A DNA stretch of 64,000 bases from Pseudofabraea citricarpa (GCA_029641185.1 JAPWGK010000013.1:620001-684000); one strand, 5' to 3'. Positions 20,918 to 32,098 are shown, counted from the first letter of the stretch. Notes: generated by a model not told the origin, from the sequence alone. Made by a program: numbers and translations.

Positions 20918-22844
20918 CTAATTTACTCTCTCGCCCAAAGGAGTAACAAATCGGTTCTTATCATCGCCAATCTTCCTCTTGAACATGCCCAAGTCCTTGA
21001 GCAGATCCTTCATATACTCCTGCATCTCATTGGCTTTTTCTTCGTGACCTTCGACATCGATTCCTTCATCCTCATCCTCATAATCTTCCTCGTCCTCCGA
21101 TTCCACCATCACCGCGGGAGCATTTTCTTTGTCCTCCTCTCCTGTCTCGAGCATACTTGTTTTGCGGCTGCCGCCTTGAATACTGTTCCGAGCACTCTTT
21201 ACCTCGATCGGATTCTTGAGACTATCCAATGCAAGCTTGAGATGTAATCTGAGAGCGTCGTTTTCTGTTTGGAGATTGCGAATCTTGCCTTCGGCGACCA
21301 TACTTCGTTCTTCCATCATCCGCTGCATGGTAACGACGCGATTCTGATATTCTTCCAGCTTCTCTTCTTGCTCCTTTCCTTCCTTTTCGCGACGCCTACT
21401 GTCAGATACACTTAGCTGTAGAACACGGATCTCCTCAGTCATCAGTGCAATTTGAGCATCTCTCTCGGCAGCTGAAATCTGATCTTGATTAACGACAGCA
21501 CGGGTACGGATTCTCTTGGCCTGGTCCGCATATCTAAGGGTTGACAATGTCTCGTCGTAATCCGATGGAGCAATACAAGCAATCATAGCAGTCTTACTAT
21601 TACCTCCCAGAGAGTCCTTCAACAGCCATGTTAAGATCGAGTCTCGGTATGGTACCACATCCTTATTCCGCTTTCCTGGTCGCTGTTGTTTTGGATCCGC
21701 CAATGCAGCAATAACACGTCCAAGTGTGGTGAGAGATTTATTGATATTACTTCCTTCGCGAAGACGAGCTCCTGTTGCTTCTGTCGCCTTTGCACGTTCG
21801 CTTCCAGCAAGATCAACCAGACGGATTCGAGCCATTCGTTCTGTTGTTTCATCTGTCTCCATATCATGATGAATTTGCTTTAGCATTATTGTGAAGACTG
21901 AGTGACTTCTACTACTCGTATCGTTCATCTTGGTACTCGCCGTCGTCCGACTGGCGTCTCCAACCTTCATATATCTCATGATCTCAGAAATGTTCTTCAC
22001 AGAAGCATCTGTCAAATCTTTGATGTATGGTCCTTCAATTGGCGACTCCCTGATCTTGAGATAATTGGGTGGTTGATTTGGGTGAACGGGAACTAACAAA
22101 TCTCGGACATGTTCATTGTAGACTTCGAAGTAGGAGACGCGGACGTTGTAGGAAATATTAGGTGTCTCATTATGCGCCGCATCAATTCGTTGAAAGAGAT
22201 CCTCGCAGGTTCTTGGAATCAAGCCTGGTTGATCTTGAGTTCCCATCATCGTATAACTCTTTCCAGAACCCGTTTGGCCATATGCGAAGATGCACGTGTG
22301 GTAACCTTCGAAATTGTGATCCAAGAATTCCTCGCCGAGAGAATTGTAGACATCTTCCTGGTGCGCATAATGCTCGTCTTCCTTTTTGTGACTCCAGAAT
22401 GAGCTGTCAAAGGTAAACTTCTTCTCTTCAATCACCTTCCGAGATTTCAATCGTGTGTTCGCTGGATCGGTATCGTTTGGTACAAGGAGGGTTGTAGCTT
22501 GTGTAATCGGGTTCATCTCTACCAGACATTCGGCGCCTCTCTCAATTTCTGCAATTGCGTCAGAATAACCCAGCTTATACTTCGATAAGATCCATACCTC
22601 GAGGGAGAAATCCACGTACTCTAACCACAACACGAACATTTCCACCTGGCGAATCCATTCTGCTACCAATAGGTGTGATGCTACCATCTCTCGAGCGAAG
22701 AGAAGGAGTCGACGCAGAAGAGCGAACGGACCGCAGTTCCGCTGCCACGCCTGGCATTAATCTAGGGTCCAAAGCCATGCCAGTAAGAGTATCGTTGATG
22801 TCGAGTATGGTTTCTTTCAATCGTAGCTTCCAGTTGATGTACAT
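20918..22844 (-). CDS. Short kinesin-3 motor (UncB/NcKin3-like)
   Basis: Exons 22844-22598 and 22548-20918 give 625 residues. Motor motifs: NVRVVVRVRGFLPREIER at the start of the motor, P-loop GQTGSGKS, switch I NDTSSRSH, switch II LVDLAGSER, and VPYRDSILTWLLKDSLGGNSKTAMI. A lysine-poor loop and the neck TLRYADQAKRIRTRAVVNQD follow, then about 80 residues of coiled coil and a short acidic tail ending GDDKNRFVTPLGERVN. FHA and PH domains of full Unc104/KIF1 are absent, which matches the fungal truncated kinesin-3 group (A. nidulans UncB, N. crassa NcKin3). The start is uncertain: ATG 22844 is the simplest, but an upstream exon from 22983 joined by a different intron cannot be excluded. The intron 22549-22597 is 49 nt, GT-AG. 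Confidence 0.9.
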
Positions 22845-23632
22845 GGGTCAAAGATTTGTTTACTTTACGCGATGACGACAAATGCCCGTTGCCGCGGTGA
22901 GCGTTTTTCGCAGGGGTCTGTGGAGTTTCTTTGGACGACAAACCTTCAAAGCTTTCAGCCTTTGGTGAGGAGCGTGGACTCAAACACGTTCAATGCATCG
23001 ATTTAAAATTGTCTGCGGCGCTCAAGTGAGTCCTATCATTATCTCAATGTTGTGTTTACTCAGATTGGTGGCTGTTTTGACGCGTTAAGAAAGTGTAGTT
23101 GCGCACGCCTCTTTGTCTCACAGATTTAGGTTCAAAATTAGTGTCAGCGGGATCTTAATCCGAGGCCACTAGCATTACTGAATTTGTGAGCTTCTTTTGA
23201 AATGTCCCTGGCATTAATATTGTTGCTTCTTTGGAATATTAATGCTAGTAATTTTAAATAGTATCTTACAAAGGAAGAGTACGTTCAAGATCAACCATAT
23301 CATTACTATGCACATAGATACCGAGGTATTGTAATGTATTCATTGCCCGGCCTGCACTATCCGAAGTTATGTTTGTTTTCGAGTATCCTAGTAAGCTAAA
23401 TAACTGGGTTATTAAACGTTGAAATAGACACCAGGCAATGTATATTAGTGTGGTGGCGAATGTGATGCACACATTATCCTTGTTACTGCTCTTTGTGTTT
23501 AGATAAAGTATAGATGAAATCGGAATATGAATACATTGTTCTATTCTAAGTCTGTATCCAAGCAACACTTCTCAACTCCATAATCAAGGATTCTTCTATG
23601 CTGAACTCCAGGTCATTCGTCAATCAATAAAT
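22845..23632. other. Spacer with short inverted repeat
   Basis: About 790 bases upstream of the kinesin and downstream of the PPPDE gene. It is AT-rich after 23200 and contains an inverted repeat at 23208-23248. ORFs of up to 100 codons in 23266-23568 are AT-driven and not convincing. Confidence 0.5.
23208..23248. repeat. Inverted repeat, 14-nt arms
   Basis: The left arm CTGGCATTAATATT (23208-23221) and the right arm AATATTAATGCTAG (23235-23248) pair with one mismatch over a 13-nt loop. It could be a hairpin in the kinesin upstream region or a relic of a small element. Confidence 0.6.
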
Positions 23633-25414
23633 CTATTCTAATCCTCTACCAAGCAGCTCTTCGCCAACCTCCCTCACTAGAGGCTCGTTTGGAAAAAGTT
23701 TCTTCTTGTGCAAGACAGTCCCATGCGCATCCATGCTCTTCAGCAGATCAGGCATGTCCCCTTCCTTTGGGCAACAGAATATTAGATGGCCGAAAGCTAG
23801 CATGAACCCTTTGATCGCATCCGGTGATTCTTCCTCGACACTTATTGCTTCGAGCAGAGATGCTGCTAACTCAATCTGATCATCACCCGGTAATGCTTCA
23901 CGATGTTCATTTATGCGTGATCTTCCATTTGCTGCTGCAAGGTTAAAAGCAAGACTTGCCGCAGCGACTCTCGTATTGTTGTGCTTGTCGTCTAGCAAAC
24001 TTGACGTGATTAAGCCCATAATAGGCGCTGTTAGATCCGCACAACTAAGTATATGCTCGATGTAGAGAGGACTTGAAAATAGGTTGCATGCTGATTGGAG
24101 AGTCACAAGTCGTAAAGAATAAGGGCAATCCTTTAGAGAGTTGATGTGTTCTAGAAGCGGTGCAATTGTTTTATGGCCTTTTTCTTCTGCATAGTAACCG
24201 CTAAACCTTGGATCAATGAGAGCAAGTCGCAGTAAATCTACGACAGTGAACTTGATCTCTATTGGAAGCTTTGAAAAGGCTTCACGCAGGAACCAACTGA
24301 AAGCGTCAAGATTTGGTAAAGTGGCCTCGGCCGCACCGTCAGTTGCACGATGTGAAACGAACTCCAACACGCCAGCCACTGATGGCTCTTTGGCAGTAGG
24401 GCCCATCTTTGCCTTCAACTTATCAAGTGGTGGCATTTTGCCATACACAACAGCTTGAGTACTTGATCCACGAAGATGTGGAATGTTAAGCGACATGTGT
24501 GGATGCGGAGGCCATGCCATCTCAATTAGCATCTTAACGTTGCCTCTCAAAGTACTAGGATCGGCACCAGACCATCGATTTTCTTCCTCGCCATGTAGGA
24601 AGGTCATGAAGGTAGGTGTGGCGCTAATATTATACTTGGTACCAATGTCAAATGCCCGAGAAACATCAACTTTGATAAATGTGCAATCATTCAATGCCTC
24701 GGCAGCCAATTCATCATATATAGGATAAAGGTTCTTGCAGGGTCTACAAGTTGCCGAAGTGAAGAATATAACTGCGCAGGATTTCTTGGCGCCTGCAAGT
24801 AAATTGTCCAATTCCAGCATAGTAATCGGGTCTCTGACTGCCGCAGCAAGTTCACCAGAATTCAATGGAGCTTTGGCCGAGTTTGTCTTGTCGATTCCAA
24901 GCAAGCCTCCCTTCTTCGACTTCCTTGCTTCAACGGTGGCTTGTATCTGCGGCGCAAGCATTTGGCCAAAAGGTGTATTGAGAACAGTCTCGGGAAGATT
25001 CGTAATGTGTTCAGGGATCGCCTTCCCCACCAAAAAGGTGGAGAAGTCGTTGGAGAAATTGTTACAATTATGTCGGAAGATATCATACGCCTATCCGATG
25101 TTAGCTTTACTGCTGCACTGCATAACATTTGGAAAACTCACCTCCGGGGTGTAGATGTGTCTTAGCGAATCGAGGTAGTCCATAATTACGTCCATTGGCA
25201 ACGAAGTTTGCCCCAATTGCACAACCTCTATTGGGGCCCCGAGGTGTGTCTTTCCGGGCTGTACGGTCTTAACTCCCCCATCGTATACATATTCTATGCC
25301 CCCAAACACGATCGACGTGTGGTAGACAGCGTCTATCTGCACGCCGAGGAGACCAGCAGATATGGTCCGGGCGAGTCCTTTCGACAAATCGTATACATAG
25401 AGCTGGATGTCCAT
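23633..25414 (-). CDS. PPPDE-thioredoxin-PUL domain protein
   Basis: Exons 25414-25142 and 25090-23633 encode 576 residues. Residues 1-150 are a PPPDE (DeSI-type) peptidase: MDIQLYVYDLSKGLAR, candidate catalytic H32 (AVYHTSIV) and C100 (RHNCNNFSNDF). A thioredoxin fold follows with TSATCRPCKNLYP (Cys about 206 and 209) and the cis-proline motif ISATPTFMTF. The C-terminal ~270 residues are a helical PUL domain, known from Doa1/PLAA to bind Cdc48/p97. The set suggests a ubiquitin/SUMO-linked isopeptidase with redox control acting with Cdc48 (inference from the domains). The ATG at 25414 begins the conserved MDIQLYVYDLS; the frame is open to 25504 but that extension looks non-conserved. The 51-nt intron removal is needed to reach the Cys box. 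Confidence 0.9.
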
Positions 25415-25884
25415 TCTAGTGGCGGTTACTTCGCAAGGGAGGTAGGAGTAGGGTCTAGGTGTTGGTGAGAAGTAAAAAGATCGATGAGAGAGTGTGGTTT
25501 TCAAGGAAATAGCAGGTGGTTCGTATGTCTGAGGAGACGGTATGGTGGTTGGAAAAGCATTCTATTGTATTCTATGGAGGGTCTATGAAGGAGAAAGGTA
25601 GGCAACCTGGGTGACGTGCTGACGAAGGGATGTTCAGCGCTTGGCTCGTGATAAACTCCGATAAGGCTGCTGCGCCACACTTGATCGTGGCGTCGGACCA
25701 GGGTTTTCGATACTCCGTTATCCTGCAGTAGCTAAATTTCCCCAAAATTAGTAGCCCCTTTCTAAATCTGTCCACCCTGTCTTAACAGAATAACTCCTCA
25801 CTTCACTTCTTCATTGTCTTTTTCTTTCTATCTCAGGAGCGGTTGCAGTCATTCTGTTGCCCATTTCCATTCGTTCTCTACCTT
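25415..25884. promoter_or_regulatory. Divergent promoter between PPPDE gene and GDA1
   Basis: About 470 bases between two start codons pointing away from each other. The GDA1 side has a pyrimidine-rich leader (25800-25850: TTCATTGTCTTTTTC). Confidence 0.55.
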
Positions 25885-27644
25885 ATGCGACGCACTTCCG
25901 TGTCTTTGCCAACGAGAAACGTTGCACACGACGCACACGAGAAACCAGCTCGATATACTCCTAAATCAACGGGCAAGAAAGCAGGCGTCCTGGAGAATAT
26001 CCAAACCGCCTGGATGACTCAAAGTCAGCGCGCAAGATATGTGAAGAGCGGGGGCATTCTGCTCTTCGTGCTCTTCCTATTCTATTATCTTTCGCCAGCT
26101 GGAACGAACGTCAGCAGTGGAGGTATGCATACGCTTTTACTATCCTAAAAATCGCGCCTAACAATAATATAGGTTCTGCTGTGGGAAGCTCTGGTTCTCA
26201 GGCACCAATCGACCCGTCGCTAGGAACTACGAAGTGCTCGAAGTCCAGCGATCCGTCGAAGCCCCTCGTACAATATGTTCTCATGATTGACGCTGGAAGC
26301 ACTGGTTCTCGAATCCATGTCTATAAATTCAACAACTGCGGTTCCACCCCGGAACTTGAGCACGAAGAGTTCAAGATGACGGAGAGAATTGATGGAAAGT
26401 CCTCTGGATTAAGCTCTTTTGATACCGATGCTGAAGGCGCTGCCAAGAGTTTGGATGTTTTGATGGACGTGGCTGTGAAAACTGTACCTGATAATTTCAA
26501 AGCCTGTTCCCCAGTGGCCGTCAAAGCAACTGCTGGTCTACGAAAACTCGGCCCGGAGAAGAGCGAAAAGATTTTGGAGGCTGTTCGCACAAGATTGGAA
26601 ACTGTTTATCCTTTCCCCGTCATCTCCAAGGAGGAGAATGGAGTTGCTGTTATGGATGGCGAAGATGAGGGTGTTTACGCCTGGATCACCACCAATTATT
26701 TGCTCGGCAAGATTGGTGGCCCTGACCACTCTGAAACCGCTGCTGTATTTGATCTTGGAGGAGGATCCACTCAAATTGTCTTTGAGCCTACTTTCAAGGG
26801 CCAGAATGGCGGTATGCCTGAAAAAATGGCTGATGGGGACCACAAGTACAAGCTCAACTTCGGTGGGAGAGATTTTGAGCTTTACCAACACTCTCACTTG
26901 GGTTATGGTCTCATGGCAGCCCGAGAGACTATTCACCAGACTTTGGTCGAGGATATTCATGCTACAAGCCCAGACGAACACGCGTGGACCAAAACTCCAG
27001 TCACTAATCCTTGTATTGCTCCTGGCATGACTCGTGAAGTTGCAGTACCTCTTTCGAAGGGTCACGTTCTTGGAGACTCAATCTCCATCAACATGACTGG
27101 ACCCTCATCTCCAGCCCCAGCGCAATGTCGCAAGCTTGCGGAGAAGATCCTCGCTAAAGATAAGGAGTGTGCTTTATCACCATGTTCCTTCAACGGTGTC
27201 CATCAACCATCTTTGGCAAAGACCTTTGCTAAAGAGGACGTTTATACCTTCTCGTACTTCTATGACCGTACCGATCCTCTTGGCATGCCAGAATCTTTTA
27301 CCTTGAAGGAATTGCATCATCTTACTAGCCAGGTCTGCGGCGGAGAGAAACATTGGGATGTTTTCGAGGGTGTCCCAGATGCTATCAAGGAATTGAAAGA
27401 CCGACCTGAATGGTGTCTAGATCTTAACTTCATGTTGGCTCTTCTGCACACTGGATATGAGATGCCAATTGATAGAGAAGTCAAGATCGCGAAGAAGATC
27501 AAGGGTAATGAGTTGGGTTGGTGTCTTGGTGCTAGGTAAGCATGAGCCTTGATTTTTGAACATTGCAACTGCTAATTTTGATCTAGTCTCCCATTGCTTT
27601 CCCAAAATTCGGGATGGAAGTGCCGTATTAAAGAAATCTCATAG
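25885..27644 (+). CDS. GDA1: Golgi guanosine diphosphatase GDA1 (apyrase family)
   Basis: Three exons (25885-26122, 26173-27535, 27587-27644) give 552 residues. A type II membrane topology is clear: basic cytosolic tail, one transmembrane helix (GGILLFVLFLFYYLSPAG, about 56-73), then a lumenal GDA1/CD39 domain. Apyrase conserved regions: IDAGSTGSRIHVYKF (ACR1), KATAGLR (ACR2), GEDEGVYAWITTNYLLG (ACR3), DLGGGSTQIVFEP (ACR4), and YQHSHLGYGLM. It hydrolyses GDP from mannosylation to GMP, which is exchanged for cytosolic GDP-mannose. The last exon is only 58 nt (SLPLLSQNSGWKCRIKEIS, then stop). Without the final splice the frame stops at once within the donor, giving a protein 18 residues shorter. 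It converges on the C2H2/CaaX gene with 71 bp between stop codons. Confidence 0.95.
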
Positions 27645-27715
27645 ATGATTCATATTAGATTAACCATGCATGGTCGGCGCACAGGATCTGTTTTTTGATG
27701 AGTGAAAACGTATAA

Positions 27716-28438
27716 TTACATTACAATACATAATCTACAACTTCTTTCTTCATGTCTACTTCCACCTGTCGAGGCACTGAGAAAAGTGCCGTATTCGAGA
27801 AGTAGTCGTTGCTGCTCCTCCCTCCGCCGTGTCTGTTCTCGTTTACAGAACTCCGCAAATGTTGGACAAGGTTCGAACTCAGAGCTGACCGAGGTCTTCT
27901 CTTCTTGGCGATGCTTTCTGAACAAGTTCTTGTTGCTGTCCTGGGTATTGGTCCTTCGTAGCTCTTGCTGGCAAAATTCCTCGAACAATTGCGCAGGAGC
28001 ATCTTCATCTTCATCTTCGTCGAATGAGTATACTTCCCCCTGCTGTATTTCAAGCCAATCTTCCCTCTCGTCTTCCATCACCAACGTCTCCTCCATGAAA
28101 GACACGTTCGCAAGTTTCTGAGCCCCAAGCCCCTTCTGTGAATAAGGCGCCTCCCAATCCTCGTCCTGTATCTGCAGCTGCAATTGCGCATAACTCTCAG
28201 GTTCCTCATATACTATCCCCCCCTCAAACAGGACTCCTCGTCCCCTCTTCTGCGCTGCTTCTCGATCTAGACTCAGACTCTTCCCCTCTTCCTCCAGTCC
28301 TAGAATATGAATCTGTAGGAAGTGTAGATCGCGCAGCACGTCGAACCTGAATAGTCGCGCGCATTCTGGGCAGCGCAGTGGGTTGCCCGGTAACGAGGGA
28401 GCGCGCTCGCTTAGATGGCGTGCTGGATGGAGTGACAT
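27716..28438 (-). CDS. Unknown protein with N-terminal C2H2 finger and C-terminal CaaX box
   Basis: Intronless, 240 residues, no family recognised. Residues 23-44 (CPECARLF...DLHFLQIH) fit C-x2-C-x12-H-x4-H with C23, C26, H39, H44. The middle is acidic with LEIQQGEVYSFDEDEDEDAP and WEAPYSQKG. Near the C-terminus come CPTFAEFCKREQTRRREEQQRLLLEYG and then the last residues SCRLCIVM: CIVM is a CaaX box of the type used by farnesyltransferase, with an extra Cys upstream that could be palmitoylated. If used, the protein would be membrane-anchored, unusual for a zinc-finger protein. It lies tail-to-tail with GDA1. The antisense 139-codon ORF over it is a shadow. Confidence 0.7.
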   Translation of the reverse strand: MSLHPARHLSERAPSLPGNPLRCPECARLFRFDVLRDLHFLQIHILGLEEEGKSLSLDREAAQKRGRGVLFEGGIVYEEPESYAQLQLQIQDEDWEAPYSQKGLGAQKLANVSFMEETLVMEDEREDWLEIQQGEVYSFDEDEDEDAPAQLFEEFCQQELRRTNTQDSNKNLFRKHRQEEKTSVSSEFEPCPTFAEFCKREQTRRREEQQRLLLEYGTFLSASTGGSRHEERSCRLCIVM

Positions 28439-31188
28439 CTCTCTCTTTCTCTCTTTTCGAACTTGGGGTTTTCGTAGACTCTCTCGATAGAAGGGCGTTA
28501 AATTCCGGGTTTGGGTTGCGTTGTTTGAGCGTAGTGTGTGTTTGAGTGTTGGTTGTTGGTGGAGAGTAAAGCGCGTGCGAACGAAGTGCGTTGCGAGATT
28601 TCGAGACGAGCGCGTCGTGGGGTTTGTTGGGTTTGAATCATTTTGGTTTTGATGTTAGCTTTGCTTGTTCTGCTCTTTCAAGAGTTTGCTGGACTCGGTC
28701 ACCGTTACAGTGACGGTGACAGCGACAACCACCGTCATGCGTGACCATGGTCAGGACGGTAGTTTGCTTGTTTGGAATCTTTTGTCTTTCTCTGTACTTC
28801 TCTGGGCGTCTGAAGTCCATCTTAATCCCCTGCGCTTTTGCTGCGGCTTGTTCAATCTGCCTGCTTCTCTTTGCTAGCACTTCAGGCTATGCTGGGTTGT
28901 CTCAGATCCAAACCCAAACCTAACAAAAAGGCCAGTGTTTCTTTATGGCTCTGTACATTTGCGTGATTGTCAGAAGATGGAACATTCAAGTGTGGTAGAG
29001 AAGATGGCGGTACATACCACAAACATGTTTGCTTCTCGCTGAGACACAGAGAGTAACATTCATTTATTGACTATGCCGTTTTGTTGTTGTAGAAGTTGCT
29101 TAGCTGGACAATCACCGCTTTCACTTCCATGTCACTAGAAATGCTGGTATGTACAAGAGTGAGATACGCATAGAGATCTCTTCCTTAAACACCTAGGACT
29201 GTATGTGAGGTTGTGATATGCCTGAGTAGGTAGATATATGCACCAATTATAACAGAAGACAACAGTCTCTACTTGACATGCTCGACAAGTACATACTTAG
29301 GTAATCATCTAGACAGACGAAGTTCCTTGTGTCATGGAATAATTTCAAAACAGTCTCTCAAGGGCATCAAATCACGGAGTATACAACGAGTTACCCAGGC
29401 AGAAGAGAAGTAGACGATGCTAGATTCTCAGCTTTCTGAAATTCTAAAATGAACTCTTGATTCTCTCTAGCTGAAATAGAAATTTGGCAATCCAGGTATT
29501 CCGATACCGGTCTGCTAAGCATACGCTATAGAAATATTGGGTTGGTGTTGAAATGATAACGCCAACACACATTTACTAGCCACACATCTAGCCAGGAACT
29601 CGCTACACTTTTAAGTGTAGCCAATCACACATAGACATGCTCTTGACTTGATGTAGTCTCGAGAACAACATCTCATTCTTTTTCTTTTGTTACAGACTTC
29701 GTAATTCAACGCCTTTGGTTGTTCTAGTTTCTCGAAATATCATTTTATCTATACTCGGTGAATGAGCGCAGCAAAGTGTGCTTATTACAACTTAAGAGGC
29801 CAGAGAAGACAATCGATACATGATGGATTGATTGTAACATGACGTTAAGTTTTGATGCGGAAGTAGACTTATTATATACCAATTTCTATGCATAGAAACA
29901 GGGAAGCCTTATACCCAAAGGGGTTACAAGAAATCCAGCAACCTGCGCTGGATCCTGTGTTCTAAGTAGGTAAACTGGCAAACTCAAAAAGACAAATAAA
30001 TTTCAATCTGGAGGATCCCGATGACTTTCAGCGCAGGATGATTGTGCCGGACTACATATACACATGTTTTGTGTTTTGTTGTTCAGGAACTTGTAAAAGA
30101 ACTGGCTGCTTCCTGTTTCCAAGAGCCAGTAAATCTGCCAGATTATGTGGCGAGAAAAGGAGTCGTGTGCATGTAAGCGAGCATTGTAAGTCAGGTCAGC
30201 ACAACCAGTGAGTGCAATAACAGCATACAAACCTGCACCAATGATATAACGCAGGAAGTGCAAAACCTCGTTATTCTACTACTAATCTGTATATTTGTTG
30301 TTTGGCGCACTCATTTCCCAGCTCGCCCACCCATAGATTGGTGTTGTTGGTGTGGGAGTTCAAAGCCAAGCCGACAAAACATAACTTGATAGTACCAAGT
30401 CAATCCGTAGAATAGAAATCCAACGAAAACGTCATCTACAAAAAAGAAAAGTCACATCTATTCGCACTCATCTTGGTAAGGGAAACAGTCCCTCTACCTC
30501 TGCATACATACCGAATAACACACATACATCCTCGCTTCCCAATCGCCAGAGTACCTACCTAACCAGCCAAGTAAGACAAGTAAAGTAAGCACGTCTAAAC
30601 GCCTTCACTACGAGCACCAATAAGAAAAGCCGCACAACAAGTACATAATCAATCTCCTGACATTCCGTCTTCGGCAACACGAACTCGGCAAAGGAAAGAG
30701 CGGGTGGATAGCCTATCCACACAGCGAAAGAAAGCCGATTCTCATAGGGTAGGGCGAGCACGGGTTCTCGTCTTATGGCAAACTCGACACGAGATACGCA
30801 ATGTAGATGCGGAGAAAGGTCAGAGGGATGCAGGAGCAAGGGCCGTGTTACACTGAAGGATACAATATAACCTCAGCTCGGCGACCACTGAATCAACAGC
30901 CAGTATTAATCCTGCAAATCTTGACCATTCTCTCTCTCTCTCTCTCGAAAAACGAAACAGAATAGCTCTTTCGTAATCGAGTCACAACATGGTCTTACGA
31001 AATGACACAACAAGAATAAGCAAGAGAGAAAGAGAAAGAAGTATGTCTGGGTGTATTAAGAGCACCATCCAGTCAAACCAAATAAGTATCCAGGTTTCAT
31101 TCTTGTCACTCTACCAAACCAACCAGCTTTTCCACTCCTCCCCTTCTTCGCCCCTCTTCAAGAAACTACAAACCCAAATAAACAAACA
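28439..31188. other. 2.7-kb spacer, no gene recognised
   Basis: A long divergent spacer between the C2H2/CaaX gene and the GNAT gene. ORFs on both strands (28638-28923, 30003-30263, 30555-30839) are short, without motifs. A GT/AC-alternating patch near 28700-28740 (GTTACAGTGACGGTGACAGCGAC) and a (TC)n run at about 30930-30950 are visible. It may carry long UTRs or an unannotated non-coding RNA, which the sequence cannot show. Confidence 0.5.
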
Positions 31189-32098
31189 ATGACCTCCCCC
31201 CTCCTCACAACCACAACAGGCAGATCCGGCCTGCACCTACAGAAGATCTCGCAGCTGTTCGCACTCGCCTTCCAATCCGACCCGCTCCACCGGTCCATAA
31301 TCCTGCACGAGACGCAGCAGGCGAGCAGCAGCAAGATCACGCACGAGCAGTGGGTAGAGCACTGGATGGCCAACGCGAGGGGGAAGCTGGCGGCGGGCGG
31401 CGAGATTGTGGAAGCGGGCAACTGGGCAGCAGCTGCCATCTGGTATGCTTTTCTTCCTCTTATTTCTCTCTTTCCCTCTCTTTCTCTCTGCCTTTCTTTA
31501 AATTGCGAGGCTTGTGACGGGCGATTGGCTTGTCTGGTGAGCTGTATAAAAGAAAAAGAGAAAGAAAAAAAGAAGTTAAGGATGTGGAATGGATATAGGT
31601 TCCCACCTGGAAACCCCCCCTTATCCTCGTCCTCATCATCCCCATCACCACTCCCCCAAACTCCCCCCGCAATCGAATACCACGACATCTTCTCCACCAT
31701 GAAATCCCACCACCTGGACGGGAACCGATTCTGGTACCTAGACCTGATCGGGCGGGACCCGAGACGGACAGAGAGAGGTAAGTTCTTTCCCACCCTCTTT
31801 ACAAAAAACAAAAACAAGAACAAAAACAAAATAAAATAAAATAGGAGCTGTCCGCGCCCTCCTCGAACCCTACCTCGCACAAGCGAAGCGAGATGGCGTG
31901 CCCGTGTGGCTGGAAGCGACGAACGGCCACGCGAGGGACGTCTATGTGCATTTCGGCTTCCGCACTGTTGAGGAGGTCGTTATCGGGAGGGGCAGCTTGG
32001 ATGGGAGGGGGGAGAGGGTAGATGGGGGTGAGGGCGTTGTGATGTATGGCATGATTGCTGGCGAGGGAGAGGGAGAGGGAGAACGGGGGAGGGGTTAG
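31189..32098 (+). CDS. GNAT-family N-acetyltransferase
   Basis: Exons 31189-31442, 31599-31777 and 31845-32098 give 228 residues. The start resembles fungal GNATs (LHLQKISQLFALAFQSDPLHRSIIL, then EHWMANARGKLAAGGEIVEAGNWAAAAIWFPPGNP). After a Ser/Pro linker, WYLDLIGRDPRRTERGAVRALLEPYLAQAKRDG carries the acetyl-CoA-binding motif A, and VPVWLEATNGHARDVYVHFGFRTVEE is motif B. Substrate unknown. The tail is an atypical GEGEGEGERGRG encoded by a GAGGGA repeat. The first intron is 156 nt and the second 67 nt; both junctions split codons and restore the GNAT core. The tiny A-rich second intron (AAAACAAAAACAAGAAC) is low complexity. Confidence 0.85.

Noticed and set aside
20693..21247. 184-codon plus-strand ORF over the kinesin 3' end
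   Set aside because: Overlaps antisense to the kinesin tail; AT-driven.
25415..25504. In-frame 30-codon extension of the PPPDE protein
   Set aside because: The conserved MDIQLYVYDLS starts at 25414; upstream residues look like translated leader.
30003..30839. Minus-strand ORFs of 86 and 94 codons in the 28.4-31.2 kb spacer
   Set aside because: No motif, no exon partners, and random-like composition; one has a hydrophobic start that resembles a signal peptide by chance.
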